Assembly (NCBI RefSeq): GCF_016864375.1
Contig: NZ_CP069354.1
Span: 3,941,501-4,005,500, forward strand
Direction: 5' to 3'
Origin: Microvirga sp. VF16
GTDB taxonomy: Bacteria; Pseudomonadota; Alphaproteobacteria; Rhizobiales; Beijerinckiaceae
DNA: 64,000 nucleotides
The notes under the pieces were generated by a model. It did not search any database, had not been told where the DNA came from, and saw only the letters and a list, made by a program, of their open reading frames with translations. Shown one piece after another: positions 18,147 to 27,585 of this stretch (positions are counted from its first letter, which is position 1; the number at the start of each line of letters is the position of its first letter). The position numbers and the translations under genes are program-made.

Positions 18147-18241
18147 GTGTCATTCCCGGCCGGAAAGTAGCGGAGGGGGAGGGAATCCATAGCACCGCGC
18201 CTGATCGTGGACCTCCTTCCCTCGCCTTCGGCTCGCCGGGG
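18147..18241. repeat. Intergenic inverted-repeat element, GTCATTCCCGG family
   Basis: Left arm GTGTCATTCCCGGCCGGAAA with GGGAATCCATAG; right arm CTTCCCTCGCC...CGCCGGGGATG. Sits between paralogue B and mutB and resembles the elements at 7479, 10800 and 15026. Confidence 0.55.
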
Positions 18242-18351
18242 ATGGCATCGCAGGCAGCCCCTACCATGCTCCGATAGCATCCCGGTGCCGGATGTCCTAA
18301 AATGAAGCTGTTCACATTGTTTCATTCGTCAAGGGCATCCGTTCCAAGGCC

Positions 18352-20517
18352 ATGACCAGCATCCCGGACTTTTCGAGCGTCGCTTTCATGGACGCTCCCC
18401 TGGCATCCTCCTCGCAGCCTGCCTCCGAGCCCTGGCTGACGCCGGAGGGCATCGCGGTCAAGGGAGCCTATGGCCCTGAGGATCGCGTCGGGCTCGATTT
18501 CCTCGATACCTATCCGGGCCTCGCGCCGTTCCTGCGCGGTCCCTACCCCACCATGTATGTCAACCAGCCCTGGACCGTGCGCCAGTACGCCGGCTTCTCC
18601 ACGGCTGAGGATTCCAACGCCTTCTACCGCCGCAACCTTGCGGCCGGCCAGAAGGGTCTCTCGGTCGCCTTCGACCTCGCGACCCATCGCGGCTACGATT
18701 CCGATCATCCGCGCGTGGCGGGCGATGTCGGCATGGCGGGTGTTGCCATCGATTCCATCTACGACATGCGCACGCTGTTCGCCGGCATTCCGCTCGACCA
18801 GATGAGCGTGTCGATGACCATGAACGGCGCGGTTCTGCCGGTGCTCGCCCTCTACATCGTCGCGGCGGAAGAACAGGGCGTGCCGCCGCAAAAGCTCTCC
18901 GGCACGATCCAGAACGACATCCTGAAAGAGTTCATGGTGCGCAACACCTATATCTACCCGCCGAAAGGGTCGATGCGCATCATCTCGGACATCTTCGGCT
19001 ATACGTCGCAGAACATGCCGAAGTTCAACTCGATCTCGATCTCCGGCTACCACATGCAGGAGGCCGGCGCGACGCAGGATCTCGAACTGGCCTATACCCT
19101 CGCGGACGGTGTCGAATACATCCGCGCCGGCATCGCGGCGGGGCTGACCATCGACCGGTTCGCGCCGCGCCTGTCGTTCTTCTGGGCGGTCGGCATGAAC
19201 TTCTTCATGGAAGTGGCCAAGATGCGTGCCGCGCGCCTCATCTGGGCCAAGCTCGTGAAGGGTTTCAATCCGCAGAGCGAGAAGTCGCTTCCCTTACGCA
19301 CGCACTCACAGACCTCGGGCTGGTCGCTCACCGCGCAGGACGTGTTCAACAACGTCACCCGTACCTGCATCGAGGCGATGGCGGCAACGCAAGGCCACAC
19401 GCAATCGCTGCACACCAACGCGCTCGACGAGGCGCTGGCACTGCCGACCGACTTCTCGGCCCGCATCGCGCGCAACACGCAGCTTTTCCTGCAGCAGGAA
19501 AGCGGCACGACGCGCATCATCGATCCCTGGGGCGGCTCCTATTATGTCGAGCGCCTCACCTATGAGCTCGCGCAGAAGGCCTGGGCGCATATCCAGGAGG
19601 TCGAGGAACTGGGCGGCATGGCGAAGGCCATCGAAGCCGGCATTCCGAAGCTGAAGATCGAGGAGGCTGCCGCCCGCACGCAGGCCCGCATCGATTCCGG
19701 CCATCAGAAGATCGTCGGCGTCAACGCCTTCCGCACGACGGATGAAGCCTCCATCGACATTCTGAAAGTCGACAACGTCGCCGTGCGCACAAGCCAGATC
19801 GAGAAGCTCAATCGTCTCAAAGCCGAACGCAATCAGACCGATGTGGAGGCCGCTCTCAACGCCCTGTCACAGGTGGCCGCGTCCGGCGAAGGCAACTTGC
19901 TCGATCTGGCCGTGAAGGCAGCCCGCGCCAAGGCGACAGTCGGCGAGATTTCCGACGCGCTGGAACAAGTCTGGGGCCGCCACCGGGCCGAGATCAAGTC
20001 GATCTCGGGCGTGTACAAGCGGGAGATAGGCGTGACGTCGCCAGCCATAGAGAAAGTCCGCCATCTGGTGGAAGAGTTCGAGCATGACGACGGTCGCCGT
20101 CCGCGCATTCTCGTCGCCAAGATGGGCCAGGATGGGCACGATCGCGGCCAGAAGGTGATCGCCTCCGCCTTTGCCGATCTCGGCTTCGACGTGGATATCG
20201 GCCCGCTCTTCGCGACACCGGCGGAGGCGGCCCGTCAGGCGATTGAGAACGATGTACATATCATCGGCGTGTCGTCGCTGGCGGCAGGCCACCTGACGCT
20301 GGTGCCGGAGCTGAAAGCCGAACTCGCCAAATACGATCGCGCGGACATCATGATCGTGGTCGGCGGCGTGATCCCGCCGCAGGATTTCGACGCGCTTTAC
20401 GAAGCCGGCGCCTCGGCGATCTTCCCGCCCGGCACCGTGATCGCGGACGCGGCGGTGAACCTGATCGGAGACTTGAACAAACGGCTCGGATACGGCCCGA
20501 AGCAGGCGGCAGAGTAA
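18352..20517 (+). CDS. mutB: Methylmalonyl-CoA mutase, large (catalytic) subunit
   Basis: The 721-residue catalytic subunit has a CoA-binding TIM barrel (about 40-560; YPTMYVNQPWTVRQYAGFST near 60) and a C-terminal B12 domain. KMGQDGHDRGQKVIASAF near residue 590 carries the DxHxxG motif whose His coordinates cobalt. Together with the small subunit at 15223 it makes succinyl-CoA from (R)-methylmalonyl-CoA. AAGGCC precedes the ATG. It is separated from mutA by 1.16 kb holding two exported-protein genes, a terminator and a repeat, so it must have its own promoter. Its protective GTPase gene meaB is 2.6 kb downstream. Confidence 0.96.
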   Translation: MTSIPDFSSVAFMDAPLASSSQPASEPWLTPEGIAVKGAYGPEDRVGLDFLDTYPGLAPFLRGPYPTMYVNQPWTVRQYAGFSTAEDSNAFYRRNLAAGQKGLSVAFDLATHRGYDSDHPRVAGDVGMAGVAIDSIYDMRTLFAGIPLDQMSVSMTMNGAVLPVLALYIVAAEEQGVPPQKLSGTIQNDILKEFMVRNTYIYPPKGSMRIISDIFGYTSQNMPKFNSISISGYHMQEAGATQDLELAYTLADGVEYIRAGIAAGLTIDRFAPRLSFFWAVGMNFFMEVAKMRAARLIWAKLVKGFNPQSEKSLPLRTHSQTSGWSLTAQDVFNNVTRTCIEAMAATQGHTQSLHTNALDEALALPTDFSARIARNTQLFLQQESGTTRIIDPWGGSYYVERLTYELAQKAWAHIQEVEELGGMAKAIEAGIPKLKIEEAAARTQARIDSGHQKIVGVNAFRTTDEASIDILKVDNVAVRTSQIEKLNRLKAERNQTDVEAALNALSQVAASGEGNLLDLAVKAARAKATVGEISDALEQVWGRHRAEIKSISGVYKREIGVTSPAIEKVRHLVEEFEHDDGRRPRILVAKMGQDGHDRGQKVIASAFADLGFDVDIGPLFATPAEAARQAIENDVHIIGVSSLAAGHLTLVPELKAELAKYDRADIMIVVGGVIPPQDFDALYEAGASAIFPPGTVIADAAVNLIGDLNKRLGYGPKQAAE

Positions 20518-20526
20518 CGGCGATCT

Positions 20527-21498
20527 TTAAGACCGCTCGATCGCCCGTTTGATCACCTGCTGCACTTCCTTGTTCGTCAGGAAGAGATCGTGATTGATGA
20601 TGCCGCCGCCGAACTCGGAGGCGTCGGCCACGCGCACGCCCAACGATTCCAGCCGCTCGCGATCCGCCGCTCCGGCCCGGATGATGCCGCCCGCAAGACG
20701 ACTTGAGACGGCGAGCGCCCGGTCATTGGTGGAACTGATGACGGTGATCTTCTTCGCATCCGGACCCAGACGCTCCAAGCCGCGGGCGAAAAGGTCGATA
20801 TCGATGTCAGGAGCTGCCAACACCACGGCACCGATGCGCTCCATGGCGTTCTCGCCGCCGGAGGCGCGCAGCATCCTTAAGGTCTCCAACGTCAGCAGCG
20901 TGCCCATGCTGTGGGCGACGATGTGGATGCGCCCGCCGCTCGGGGTCTTGGCGATGGCGGTGAGCAGGTCCTCCAAGGCATCGCGGGACCACATGGCGCT
21001 TTCGCGGTCGGCGACGTAGCTGAAGGTCGAGGCCGCCGACGGCCAGGTGAACAGACCCGTCACACCGCCGAACTTGATGCCCTCCGAGAGATCGACGGTC
21101 GAGGTCGCCGCCGTCTCGAAGCTTTCCTTGTAGCCGTGAATGTAGAGCAGCAGGTTGTGTCCGAAGGCCGCCTGGGCAAAAGCCTGCGCCGCATTGCTGC
21201 GATCCACCGAATCGACCTTGGCGATGCTCCAGCCGCTGGTCCCGATGAGAGAATCGGATGGCGGCTTCAGGCGCGCTTCCGCGAAGACCAGATCCGCGGA
21301 GCGTTCGCTGCTGAACCAGGGCCTCTTCGGCGGATCGCCCACCGGGAGCCGCGTGGTCGCAACCAGAAGCTTTGGATCTCTTGCCAACCCGACCTGCGAC
21401 GAGATCGGGCTTGTGAGGGCCGTTTCCTCTCCGAGGCAACCGGACAGGGCAAGGCTGGCAAGGCACACGAGAGCAAGACGGGAAACGGGGAAGAGCAT
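20527..21498 (-). CDS. Lipoprotein alpha/beta hydrolase, DUF900 family
   Basis: The 323-residue protein begins with a lipoprotein signal (LVCLASLALSGC; the Cys is residue 19 from the ATG at 21498). The alpha/beta hydrolase core has LLYIHGYKESFE (oxyanion region), the nucleophile elbow HIVAHSMGT (GxSxG-like AHSMG) and a late His in IINHDLF. DUF900 members are esterase/lipase-like and often surface or periplasmic. The start at 21498 is chosen because it begins the signal; an upstream in-frame start adds 17 non-family residues. Convergent with mutB. Confidence 0.82.
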   Translation of the reverse strand: MLFPVSRLALVCLASLALSGCLGEETALTSPISSQVGLARDPKLLVATTRLPVGDPPKRPWFSSERSADLVFAEARLKPPSDSLIGTSGWSIAKVDSVDRSNAAQAFAQAAFGHNLLLYIHGYKESFETAATSTVDLSEGIKFGGVTGLFTWPSAASTFSYVADRESAMWSRDALEDLLTAIAKTPSGGRIHIVAHSMGTLLTLETLRMLRASGGENAMERIGAVVLAAPDIDIDLFARGLERLGPDAKKITVISSTNDRALAVSSRLAGGIIRAGAADRERLESLGVRVADASEFGGGIINHDLFLTNKEVQQVIKRAIERS

Positions 21499-21660
21499 GA
21501 GGCCGGATTTCAAGAGACAATGAGGCAGTGCTGTTTTGTCCGCGATCATGGCATGCGCAAGGCAGAGGTCGCCTCAATCGGAAATATGGTAACTCAATGG
21601 TGAACGAGGGCGTCGGCCCGTCGCCTTGATGCTCTGAGGGAGCGCACGTACCGTGCCGTG

Positions 21661-22419
21661 ATGCTTGCCTTTTTGTCCCGCATTTTCCTTGTCATCGTCG
21701 GCCTTTTTCTCCTGCCTCTCGGGACCCATGCGCTCTGGTGGACCATGCGCGACGATATCGCGCCGAGCTGGCGCGCGGCCGACTGGACCAGTGCGAAACT
21801 CCTGCCGGCGATCACCGAAGCGCCTCAGGCCCTCGTGGCGATCTACGCGGCGCGCGTCGGCCGCTGGCGCGGCATCTTCGCCCACCACACCTGGGTCGTG
21901 GTGAAGGAAGCCGGCGCCACCACCTATACCCGCTACGACAAAGTCGGTTGGGGCAGCCCGGTCCGCACCAACGGCTGGGCGCCGGATGGCCGTTGGTTCG
22001 GCAATGCGCCGCACCCTGTCGTCGTGATCGAGGGCGAAGCAGCGGAACGGCTGATCCCACAGGTACGTCAGGCAGTGGCGAGCTATCCCTACCAGTCCTT
22101 CGGCGCCTACAATGCCTGGCCCGGTCCAAACTCGAACACCTTCGTGGCCCATGTCATGCGCTCGGTTCCCGAACTCGGCGCGGCTCTGCCGCCCACGGCC
22201 CTCGGGAAGGACTGGCAGCCCTGGCGGGACATCGTCGGCCTGACCCCAAGCCGCACCGGAATCCAAGTTTCGCTCGGCGGCTATGCCGGCATCGCGCTCG
22301 GCTGGGTCGAGGGGATCGAGATCGACTTCATGGGCCTCGTGGCCGGCATCGATATCCGCCGCCCCGCCATCAAGATTCCCGCCTGGGGACGAATCGGCAT
22401 GGATCCGATCATCTGGTGA
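21661..22419 (+). CDS. DUF3750 membrane-anchored protein
   Basis: The 252-residue protein has one N-terminal hydrophobic helix (LSRIFLVIVGLFLLPLGTHA). A soluble domain with GIFAHHTWVVVKEAGATTY and YPYQSFGAYNAWPGPNSNTF follows, which I recognise as DUF3750. The conserved His and Asn/Asp positions suggest an enzyme, but no activity is established. The start is GTG 21658 or ATG 21661 in the same frame. Promoter region shared with the divergent lipoprotein hydrolase. Confidence 0.8.
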   Translation: MLAFLSRIFLVIVGLFLLPLGTHALWWTMRDDIAPSWRAADWTSAKLLPAITEAPQALVAIYAARVGRWRGIFAHHTWVVVKEAGATTYTRYDKVGWGSPVRTNGWAPDGRWFGNAPHPVVVIEGEAAERLIPQVRQAVASYPYQSFGAYNAWPGPNSNTFVAHVMRSVPELGAALPPTALGKDWQPWRDIVGLTPSRTGIQVSLGGYAGIALGWVEGIEIDFMGLVAGIDIRRPAIKIPAWGRIGMDPIIW

Positions 22420-22550
22420 TGCATTGATGAGCGCATCGTTCGGGAGAAAGCTCCGGCGCTCCATCGATCTGTTTATCGAAAGTCAGCACCTCTGTTCATT
22501 TGCATGCGCGACAGTCATCTTCGATCTGAGCAACGAACGAGGAGGATTGG

Positions 22551-23036
22551 ATGTCGAAGGTCGGAGCACGGTTGAAGGAACTTGGATTGGCCCTGCCGCC
22601 CCCCGTGCAGGTTCCTCCCAGCGTAGTCTTGCCCTTCCCCTGGGTGAATGTGCGAGGCGACCGCGCCTTGATATCGGGGCATGGCCCTCAGGAACCGGAC
22701 GGTCGCCTTGCTGGTCCTTTCGGAGCTGTGGGAGATCAGGTCTCGATCGAGCAGGGACGAGAAATCGCCAGGAAGGTGGGCCTGTCGATGCTCGGGAGCC
22801 TTCAGCGCGAGTTGGGCGACCTCGATCGGATCACCGGCTGGTACCGGGTGTTTGGCATGGTGAACTGCGTGCATGGCTTTGATAAGCCGCCGGCTGTGAT
22901 CAATGGCTTTTCAGAACTGATTCTCGACGTGTTCGGACCCGAGATCGGACGGCACTCCCGCTCAGCCATCGGCGTCGCAGGTCTTCCCTTCAACTTCGCC
23001 GTCGAAGTTGAAGCGGAGGTGATGATCCGCCATTAG
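22551..23036 (+). CDS. RidA/YjgF/UK114 family protein
   Basis: The 161-residue protein is a longer RidA-type chain: VNVRGDRALISGHGPQEPDG, the central GREIARKVGLSMLGSLQREL helix and the C-terminal SRSAIGVAGLPFNFAVEVEA strand. Classical RidA deaminates reactive enamine/imine intermediates; it uses an Arg in the C-terminal motif, and here R occurs as HSRSAIGV, so activity is possible but not certain. Cytosolic. Stand-alone unit between DUF3750 and meaB. Confidence 0.82.
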   Translation: MSKVGARLKELGLALPPPVQVPPSVVLPFPWVNVRGDRALISGHGPQEPDGRLAGPFGAVGDQVSIEQGREIARKVGLSMLGSLQRELGDLDRITGWYRVFGMVNCVHGFDKPPAVINGFSELILDVFGPEIGRHSRSAIGVAGLPFNFAVEVEAEVMIRH

Positions 23037-23085
23037 CGACGCTGGCTTCCCTTTTGACTGCAGCGAAAGCAATGGACACCAGAGG

Positions 23086-23122
23086 GGTCAAAATCCGTAT
23101 CCACTTTTCCGTACGATGCGCT
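23086..23122. repeat. Dispersed palindromic repeat, partial copy R3
   Basis: GTCAAAATCCGTATCCACTT followed by TTCCGTACGATGCGCTAAAG. A half-copy ending 12 nt before the meaB start codon, so it lies in that gene's leader. Confidence 0.65.
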
Positions 23123-23133
23123 AAAGCTCTCAC

Positions 23134-24117
23134 ATGACCGGGGGCTCACCAAGAACGGCTGTGACGACGGAGATGGTCGCGAAAGGCGACCGGGCTGCGC
23201 TTGCGCGTGCCATCACTCTCATGGAATCGCGCCGCCCGGATCATCGCGAGGCGGCGCGTGCGCTCCTTCAGGAGTTGATGTCCCACACGGGCCATGCGGT
23301 GCGTATCGGCATCACCGGTGTTCCGGGCGTCGGCAAATCCACCACCATCGACACACTGGGCTCCATGCTCACCGAGAAGGGGCACAAGGTCGCCGTGCTC
23401 GCAGTGGATCCTTCCTCCACCCGCACCGGCGGCGCGATCCTCGGCGACAAGACCCGGATGGCGCGGCTTGCGACGGACCCGAATGCTTTCATCCGCCCCT
23501 CCCCCTCCTCCGGCACGCTTGGCGGCGTCGCGGCGAAGACGCGGGAGACCATGCTGCTCTGCGAGGCCGCCGGCTTCGACGTCATCCTGGTGGAAACGGT
23601 AGGCGTCGGCCAATCGGAGACCGCCGTCGCGGACCTGACCGACTTCTTCCTCGTCCTCATGCTGCCGGGCGCGGGCGACGAGCTGCAGGGCATCAAGAAA
23701 GGCATTCTCGAACTCGCCGACCTGATCGCCGTCAACAAGGCCGACGACGCGAGCGCAAAGGCGAAGGCCGCCGCGGCCGAATACAAGGCCGCTCTTCATA
23801 TTCTGGCGCCCGCCTCTGCGACCTGGACGCCCCCCGTGCTCACGATCTCAGGGCTCACCGGGCAAGGCCTCGACGAGCTCTGGACCAAGGTCCTGGATCA
23901 TCGCAAGCGCCTGGAAGCGACGGGAGAGCTTGCCGCCAAGCGCCGGGCGCAGGATACGAAATGGATGTGGGCCCTCGTCCACGAACGCCTGCACGAGCGT
24001 CTTCATCACGACCCGGCACTGCGTCAGCGCGTGCCGGAGATCGAAAAGGCCATCGCGAACGGCACCCTGTCGCCGAATGCCGGGGCGAGCGAGATCGTAA
24101 AGCTGCTAAGGATATAG
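23134..24117 (+). CDS. meaB: MeaB/ArgK-type GTPase, methylmalonyl-CoA mutase chaperone
   Basis: The 327-residue G3E-family GTPase has Walker A GITGVPGVGKSTTID, switch VAVLAVDPSSTRTGG, Walker B-like ILVETVGVGQSE and the guanine-specificity motif AVNKADD. MeaB binds methylmalonyl-CoA mutase and gates cofactor loading and repair. The mutase genes on the same strand nearby support this over other G3E GTPases. The C-terminal helix (HERLHHDPALRQRVPEIEKA) is the dimerisation arm. A repeat fragment in its leader replaces any obvious Shine-Dalgarno. Confidence 0.93.
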   Translation: MTGGSPRTAVTTEMVAKGDRAALARAITLMESRRPDHREAARALLQELMSHTGHAVRIGITGVPGVGKSTTIDTLGSMLTEKGHKVAVLAVDPSSTRTGGAILGDKTRMARLATDPNAFIRPSPSSGTLGGVAAKTRETMLLCEAAGFDVILVETVGVGQSETAVADLTDFFLVLMLPGAGDELQGIKKGILELADLIAVNKADDASAKAKAAAAEYKAALHILAPASATWTPPVLTISGLTGQGLDELWTKVLDHRKRLEATGELAAKRRAQDTKWMWALVHERLHERLHHDPALRQRVPEIEKAIANGTLSPNAGASEIVKLLRI

Positions 24118-24223
24118 CGGAAAGCCCTGTCGGCATTATCCGGAATTCCACCTGATCTCGGTCGGGAAATCCGCTTCTATCGGCAGGGAACGACTGTCAG
24201 CCACGAAGAGAGCGAACCGCGTC

Positions 24224-25015
24224 GTGATCGATAGGCTGCATCAACTGCCCCTTCCCCTGGGCGCCGTGATCGTTTGCCTTGTCTTCGTCGTGCCGACGCT
24301 GATCGGCTCGGCGCTGCTGCAGCCTGCCGTCGGGCGCCTGCTGCGGGGCGAACGAGACCCGAACATGGTCGTCGGCCTGCTCCTGAATTCCTTCACGCTC
24401 TATTACGGCGTTCTCCTGGCGCTGCTGTCCATCGCGGTCTTCGATAATTACGGCAAGGCGCAGGATGCGGTGGCGCGTGAGGCGTCCAGCGTCATCGCGC
24501 TCTACCGCACCTTCAGCGGTTATCCGGAACCGATCCGCACCGCCATGTCGGATACGCTGCGCCAATATGTGGACGAGGAGATCGGACCGGGCTGGGCTTC
24601 CCAGCGCAGCAATCGGGCCTCCACACGCGGAACGCTGCTGGTCGATCAATTGAGCCGCCAGCTCCTCGACTTCAAGCCCAATCGGGATGCTGCCGAGGAT
24701 TTCATCCATCAGGCAGCTCTGCGGATCTTCGAGGATTTCATCGAACAGCGCCGCCTGCGCATTCAGGCGGCGGGGACCAGCATTCCAAAGGTGATCTGGG
24801 CGGTCGTCATCGTCGGCGCCGGCCTGAATGTCTTCATTCTATGGCTGTTCGACCTGAAACGATCGACTCATTTCATTCTCGGCGGCGTGCTGATGATCTT
24901 CGTCGGCCTGGTCGTCTATATGGTCAGCGTCCTCGACCGGCCATTCCATGGCGCGCACGGCCTTCAGCCGGACGACCTCGCCCATGCCCGCCAGCAGATG
25001 AACCCGCGACCGTAA
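24224..25015 (+). CDS. DUF4239 (bestrophin-like domain) membrane protein
   Basis: The 263-residue protein has four hydrophobic helices: two near the N-terminus (about 10-30 and 48-68) and two near the C-terminus (about 185-205 and 212-232). A soluble helical middle contains AREASSVIALYRTFSGYPEP. This is the DUF4239 layout, a distant bestrophin-like family of unknown function. GTG start. Lies between meaB and the convergent asparaginase gene, 7 nt from the latter's end. Confidence 0.78.
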   Translation: MIDRLHQLPLPLGAVIVCLVFVVPTLIGSALLQPAVGRLLRGERDPNMVVGLLLNSFTLYYGVLLALLSIAVFDNYGKAQDAVAREASSVIALYRTFSGYPEPIRTAMSDTLRQYVDEEIGPGWASQRSNRASTRGTLLVDQLSRQLLDFKPNRDAAEDFIHQAALRIFEDFIEQRRLRIQAAGTSIPKVIWAVVIVGAGLNVFILWLFDLKRSTHFILGGVLMIFVGLVVYMVSVLDRPFHGAHGLQPDDLAHARQQMNPRP

Positions 25016-25022
25016 GGCAGCC

Positions 25023-26036
25023 TTAGGCTGCACCCTTGATCTCCGGCGTGACCCTAATCTGGCCGACTTCGATCCCGTTCCAGTTCTTCAGCACCGGCTG
25101 GGCCAAGGCCTCGACGGCCTTGCGCTCCTCGGCACTCAGGGTGAGGAAGCGCAGGACGAGCCCGGCCATCATGGCCTCCGCCGCGCGGGCATTGCCGTCC
25201 TCGACCTTCAAGGCGACGCCATAGCCGAGTTCGGGCAGGGAGGCGCAATAGACACCCTCGGCGCCAACCTTCACGAAGGCGCGCTCGCCGAGAAGTTCCA
25301 TCAGCTTGGTGTCGAAGCGGTCCGTGCCTGCCACCATGAAGGGGTGGCGCGCCACGGCCTTGCGGATCCGGGCCGCCGCGGCTTTTCCATCGCCCGGCAG
25401 GCCGCTTCCGGTGCCGAACCGGGCGAAACCGAAAGCGAGAGAGGGAAGCGGAATCGCATAGGTTGGAATGGAGCAGCCATCGATGCCGCTCTTCTCGACC
25501 GTATGGCAGGCGCCGGTGATTTCCTCCAGGGCCTCACGCACACTGCGCTGGACCGGATGGTCCGCCAGCACATAGCCTTTCGGGTTCTGGCCCTGACCGC
25601 AGGCAAGGCAGATGAAACCGGCGTGCTTGCCCGAGCAATTGTTGTGCAGGGCACTCGGGGTGCCGCCCGAGGCAGCAAGTGCCCGATTGGCGGCCTCGCC
25701 CATGGGCCAGTGTGCGCCGCATTCGAGGCAGCCGACATCCTGGCCGGCCTTGGCCAGCATGGCCTTGGCGGTTGCCGCATGCGCCGGCTCGCCCGAATGG
25801 GAGGCGCAGGCAAGCGCGATCTCTTCGTCGGTCAGGCCGTACTTGTCCGCCATGCCGCTCTCGACCAGCGGCATGGTCTGAAGCGCCTTCACGGCGGAGC
25901 GCGGAAAAACGCGCCGATCCACATCGCCGATCGACAGAACCGAGGCTCCCTCGGCATCGACCACCGAGACGCTGCCCCTGTGGCGCGACTCGACCAGGTT
26001 GCCGCGGGTAACCTCGACAAGAAAAGGATTGTCCAT
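25023..26036 (-). CDS. L-asparaginase, type II thermolabile (AnsA-like) family
   Basis: The 337-residue protein matches the rhizobial thermolabile asparaginase family, distinct from E. coli AnsA/B. Recognisable blocks are VEVTRGNLVESRHRG at the start, IALACASHSGEPAH near 70, HNNCSGKHAGF near 130 and GIDGCSIPTYAIPL near 180. It hydrolyses asparagine to aspartate and ammonia. The ATG at 26036 has GGGGC upstream and matches the family start; an upstream in-frame start adds 13 residues. Cytosolic, single gene. Confidence 0.9.
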   Translation of the reverse strand: MDNPFLVEVTRGNLVESRHRGSVSVVDAEGASVLSIGDVDRRVFPRSAVKALQTMPLVESGMADKYGLTDEEIALACASHSGEPAHAATAKAMLAKAGQDVGCLECGAHWPMGEAANRALAASGGTPSALHNNCSGKHAGFICLACGQGQNPKGYVLADHPVQRSVREALEEITGACHTVEKSGIDGCSIPTYAIPLPSLAFGFARFGTGSGLPGDGKAAAARIRKAVARHPFMVAGTDRFDTKLMELLGERAFVKVGAEGVYCASLPELGYGVALKVEDGNARAAEAMMAGLVLRFLTLSAEERKAVEALAQPVLKNWNGIEVGQIRVTPEIKGAA

Positions 26037-26205
26037 CAATGCCCCGTATGAAAAGCGGCGGTGTTGTGGAGGCACTTATTTGAGAAGTCAAAGGGGGCAT
26101 TGTTGCAAAAGCGAGAAAAAGTGCCCCGAGATCATCCAAAGCCACGGGTTGCGGTAGGGCGGCCGCCATTCTAAACCCTGGTTTCAACCAAACAGGGAGT
26201 TCTCG

Positions 26206-27510
26206 ATGCGTGTCGCGATGATCGGAGCGGGCTATGTCGGCCTGGTCTCCGGCGCCTGCTTTGCGGACTTTGGGCATGAGGTCTGCTGCGTCGACAAGGA
26301 CCCGGCCAAGATCGAGGCTCTCAACCGGGGCGAAATCCCGATCTTCGAACCGGGCCTGGCCGAACTCGTCGCCAAGAACGTCCGCGAGGATCGCCTGACC
26401 TTCACGACCGACCTGTCGCAGGCGGTCAGGAGCGCCGAGGCGGTCTTCATCGCGGTCGGCACCCCGTCCCGCCGCGGCGACGGCCATGCTGACCTGTCCT
26501 ACGTCTATCAGGCCGCCCGCGACATCGCTGCCGCTATCGACGGCTATACCGTCGTCGTGACCAAATCGACCGTGCCCGTGGGCACCGGCGACGAGGTGGA
26601 ACGGATTATCCGCGAGATCCGTCCTGATGCGGATTTCGCCGTGGTGTCGAACCCGGAATTCCTGCGCGAGGGCGCGGCCATCGCCGATTTCAAACGCCCG
26701 GATCGCATCGTCGTCGGCACCGAGGACGAGCGCGCCACGGCCGTGATGACCGAGCTCTACCGCCCGCTCTATCTCAACCAGGCGCCCCTGCTCGCCATGT
26801 CCCGGCGCACGGCGGAGCTGACGAAATATGCGGCCAACGCGTTTCTGGCCACCAAGATCACCTTCATCAATGAGATCGCCGATCTCTGCGAGCAGGTGGG
26901 CGCCAATGTGCAGGACGTCGCCCGTGGCATCGGGCTCGACAACCGCATCGGCTCGAAATTCCTCCATGCCGGTCCTGGCTATGGCGGCTCCTGCTTTCCG
27001 AAGGATACGCTGGCGCTGATCAAGACGGCGCAGGATCATGCGGCGCCAATCCGCATCGTCGAGACGGTGGCGGCGGTCAACAGCCAGCGCAAGCGCGCCA
27101 TGGGGCGCAAGGTGATCGCGGCCTGCGGCGGCTCCGTGCGTGGGAAGACCATCGCAGTGCTGGGCCTGACCTTCAAGCCGAATACGGACGATATGCGCGA
27201 TGCACCCTCCATCGACGTGATCACGGCGCTGCAGGATGCGGGCGCCCGGGTGAAGGCCTACGATCCGGAGGGCATGGGGGCAGCCCGGTCCGTGCTCACG
27301 GACGTGGCCTACACCAAAGACGCCTATGATTGCGCCCGCGATGCGGATGCCCTGGTTCTGGTGACCGAGTGGGATACGTTCCGCGCGCTCGACCTTGCCC
27401 GTCTGAAGGCGACGCTCGCCGCCCCGGTGGTGGTCGACCTGCGCAATGTCTACCGCCCCGAAGAGATGCGCCGCCACGGCTTCACCTATGTGAGCGTCGG
27501 ACGGTCCTGA
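26206..27510 (+). CDS. ugd: UDP-glucose 6-dehydrogenase
   Basis: The 434-residue enzyme has the N-terminal Rossmann motif MIGAGYVGLVSGACFADFGH, the central dimer region VSNPEFLREGAAI, and the catalytic-Cys motif GPGYGGSCFPKDT near residue 260. TFKPNTDDMRDAPSIDV follows in the C-terminal domain. It makes UDP-glucuronate from UDP-glucose with two NAD+, a precursor for acidic surface polysaccharides. The polysaccharide-type glycosyltransferase cluster 4-12 kb downstream could use it (inference). An imperfect inverted repeat (CCCTGGTTT / AAACAGGG) overlaps its leader. Confidence 0.94.
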   Translation: MRVAMIGAGYVGLVSGACFADFGHEVCCVDKDPAKIEALNRGEIPIFEPGLAELVAKNVREDRLTFTTDLSQAVRSAEAVFIAVGTPSRRGDGHADLSYVYQAARDIAAAIDGYTVVVTKSTVPVGTGDEVERIIREIRPDADFAVVSNPEFLREGAAIADFKRPDRIVVGTEDERATAVMTELYRPLYLNQAPLLAMSRRTAELTKYAANAFLATKITFINEIADLCEQVGANVQDVARGIGLDNRIGSKFLHAGPGYGGSCFPKDTLALIKTAQDHAAPIRIVETVAAVNSQRKRAMGRKVIAACGGSVRGKTIAVLGLTFKPNTDDMRDAPSIDVITALQDAGARVKAYDPEGMGAARSVLTDVAYTKDAYDCARDADALVLVTEWDTFRALDLARLKATLAAPVVVDLRNVYRPEEMRRHGFTYVSVGRS

Positions 27511-27585
27511 GTTGTAGTGGGGAGATCGGCTTGCGCGCCGTTCGTCCCGATGCCATGAGATAGAGAGCCCCACCTGGAGCCCCCC

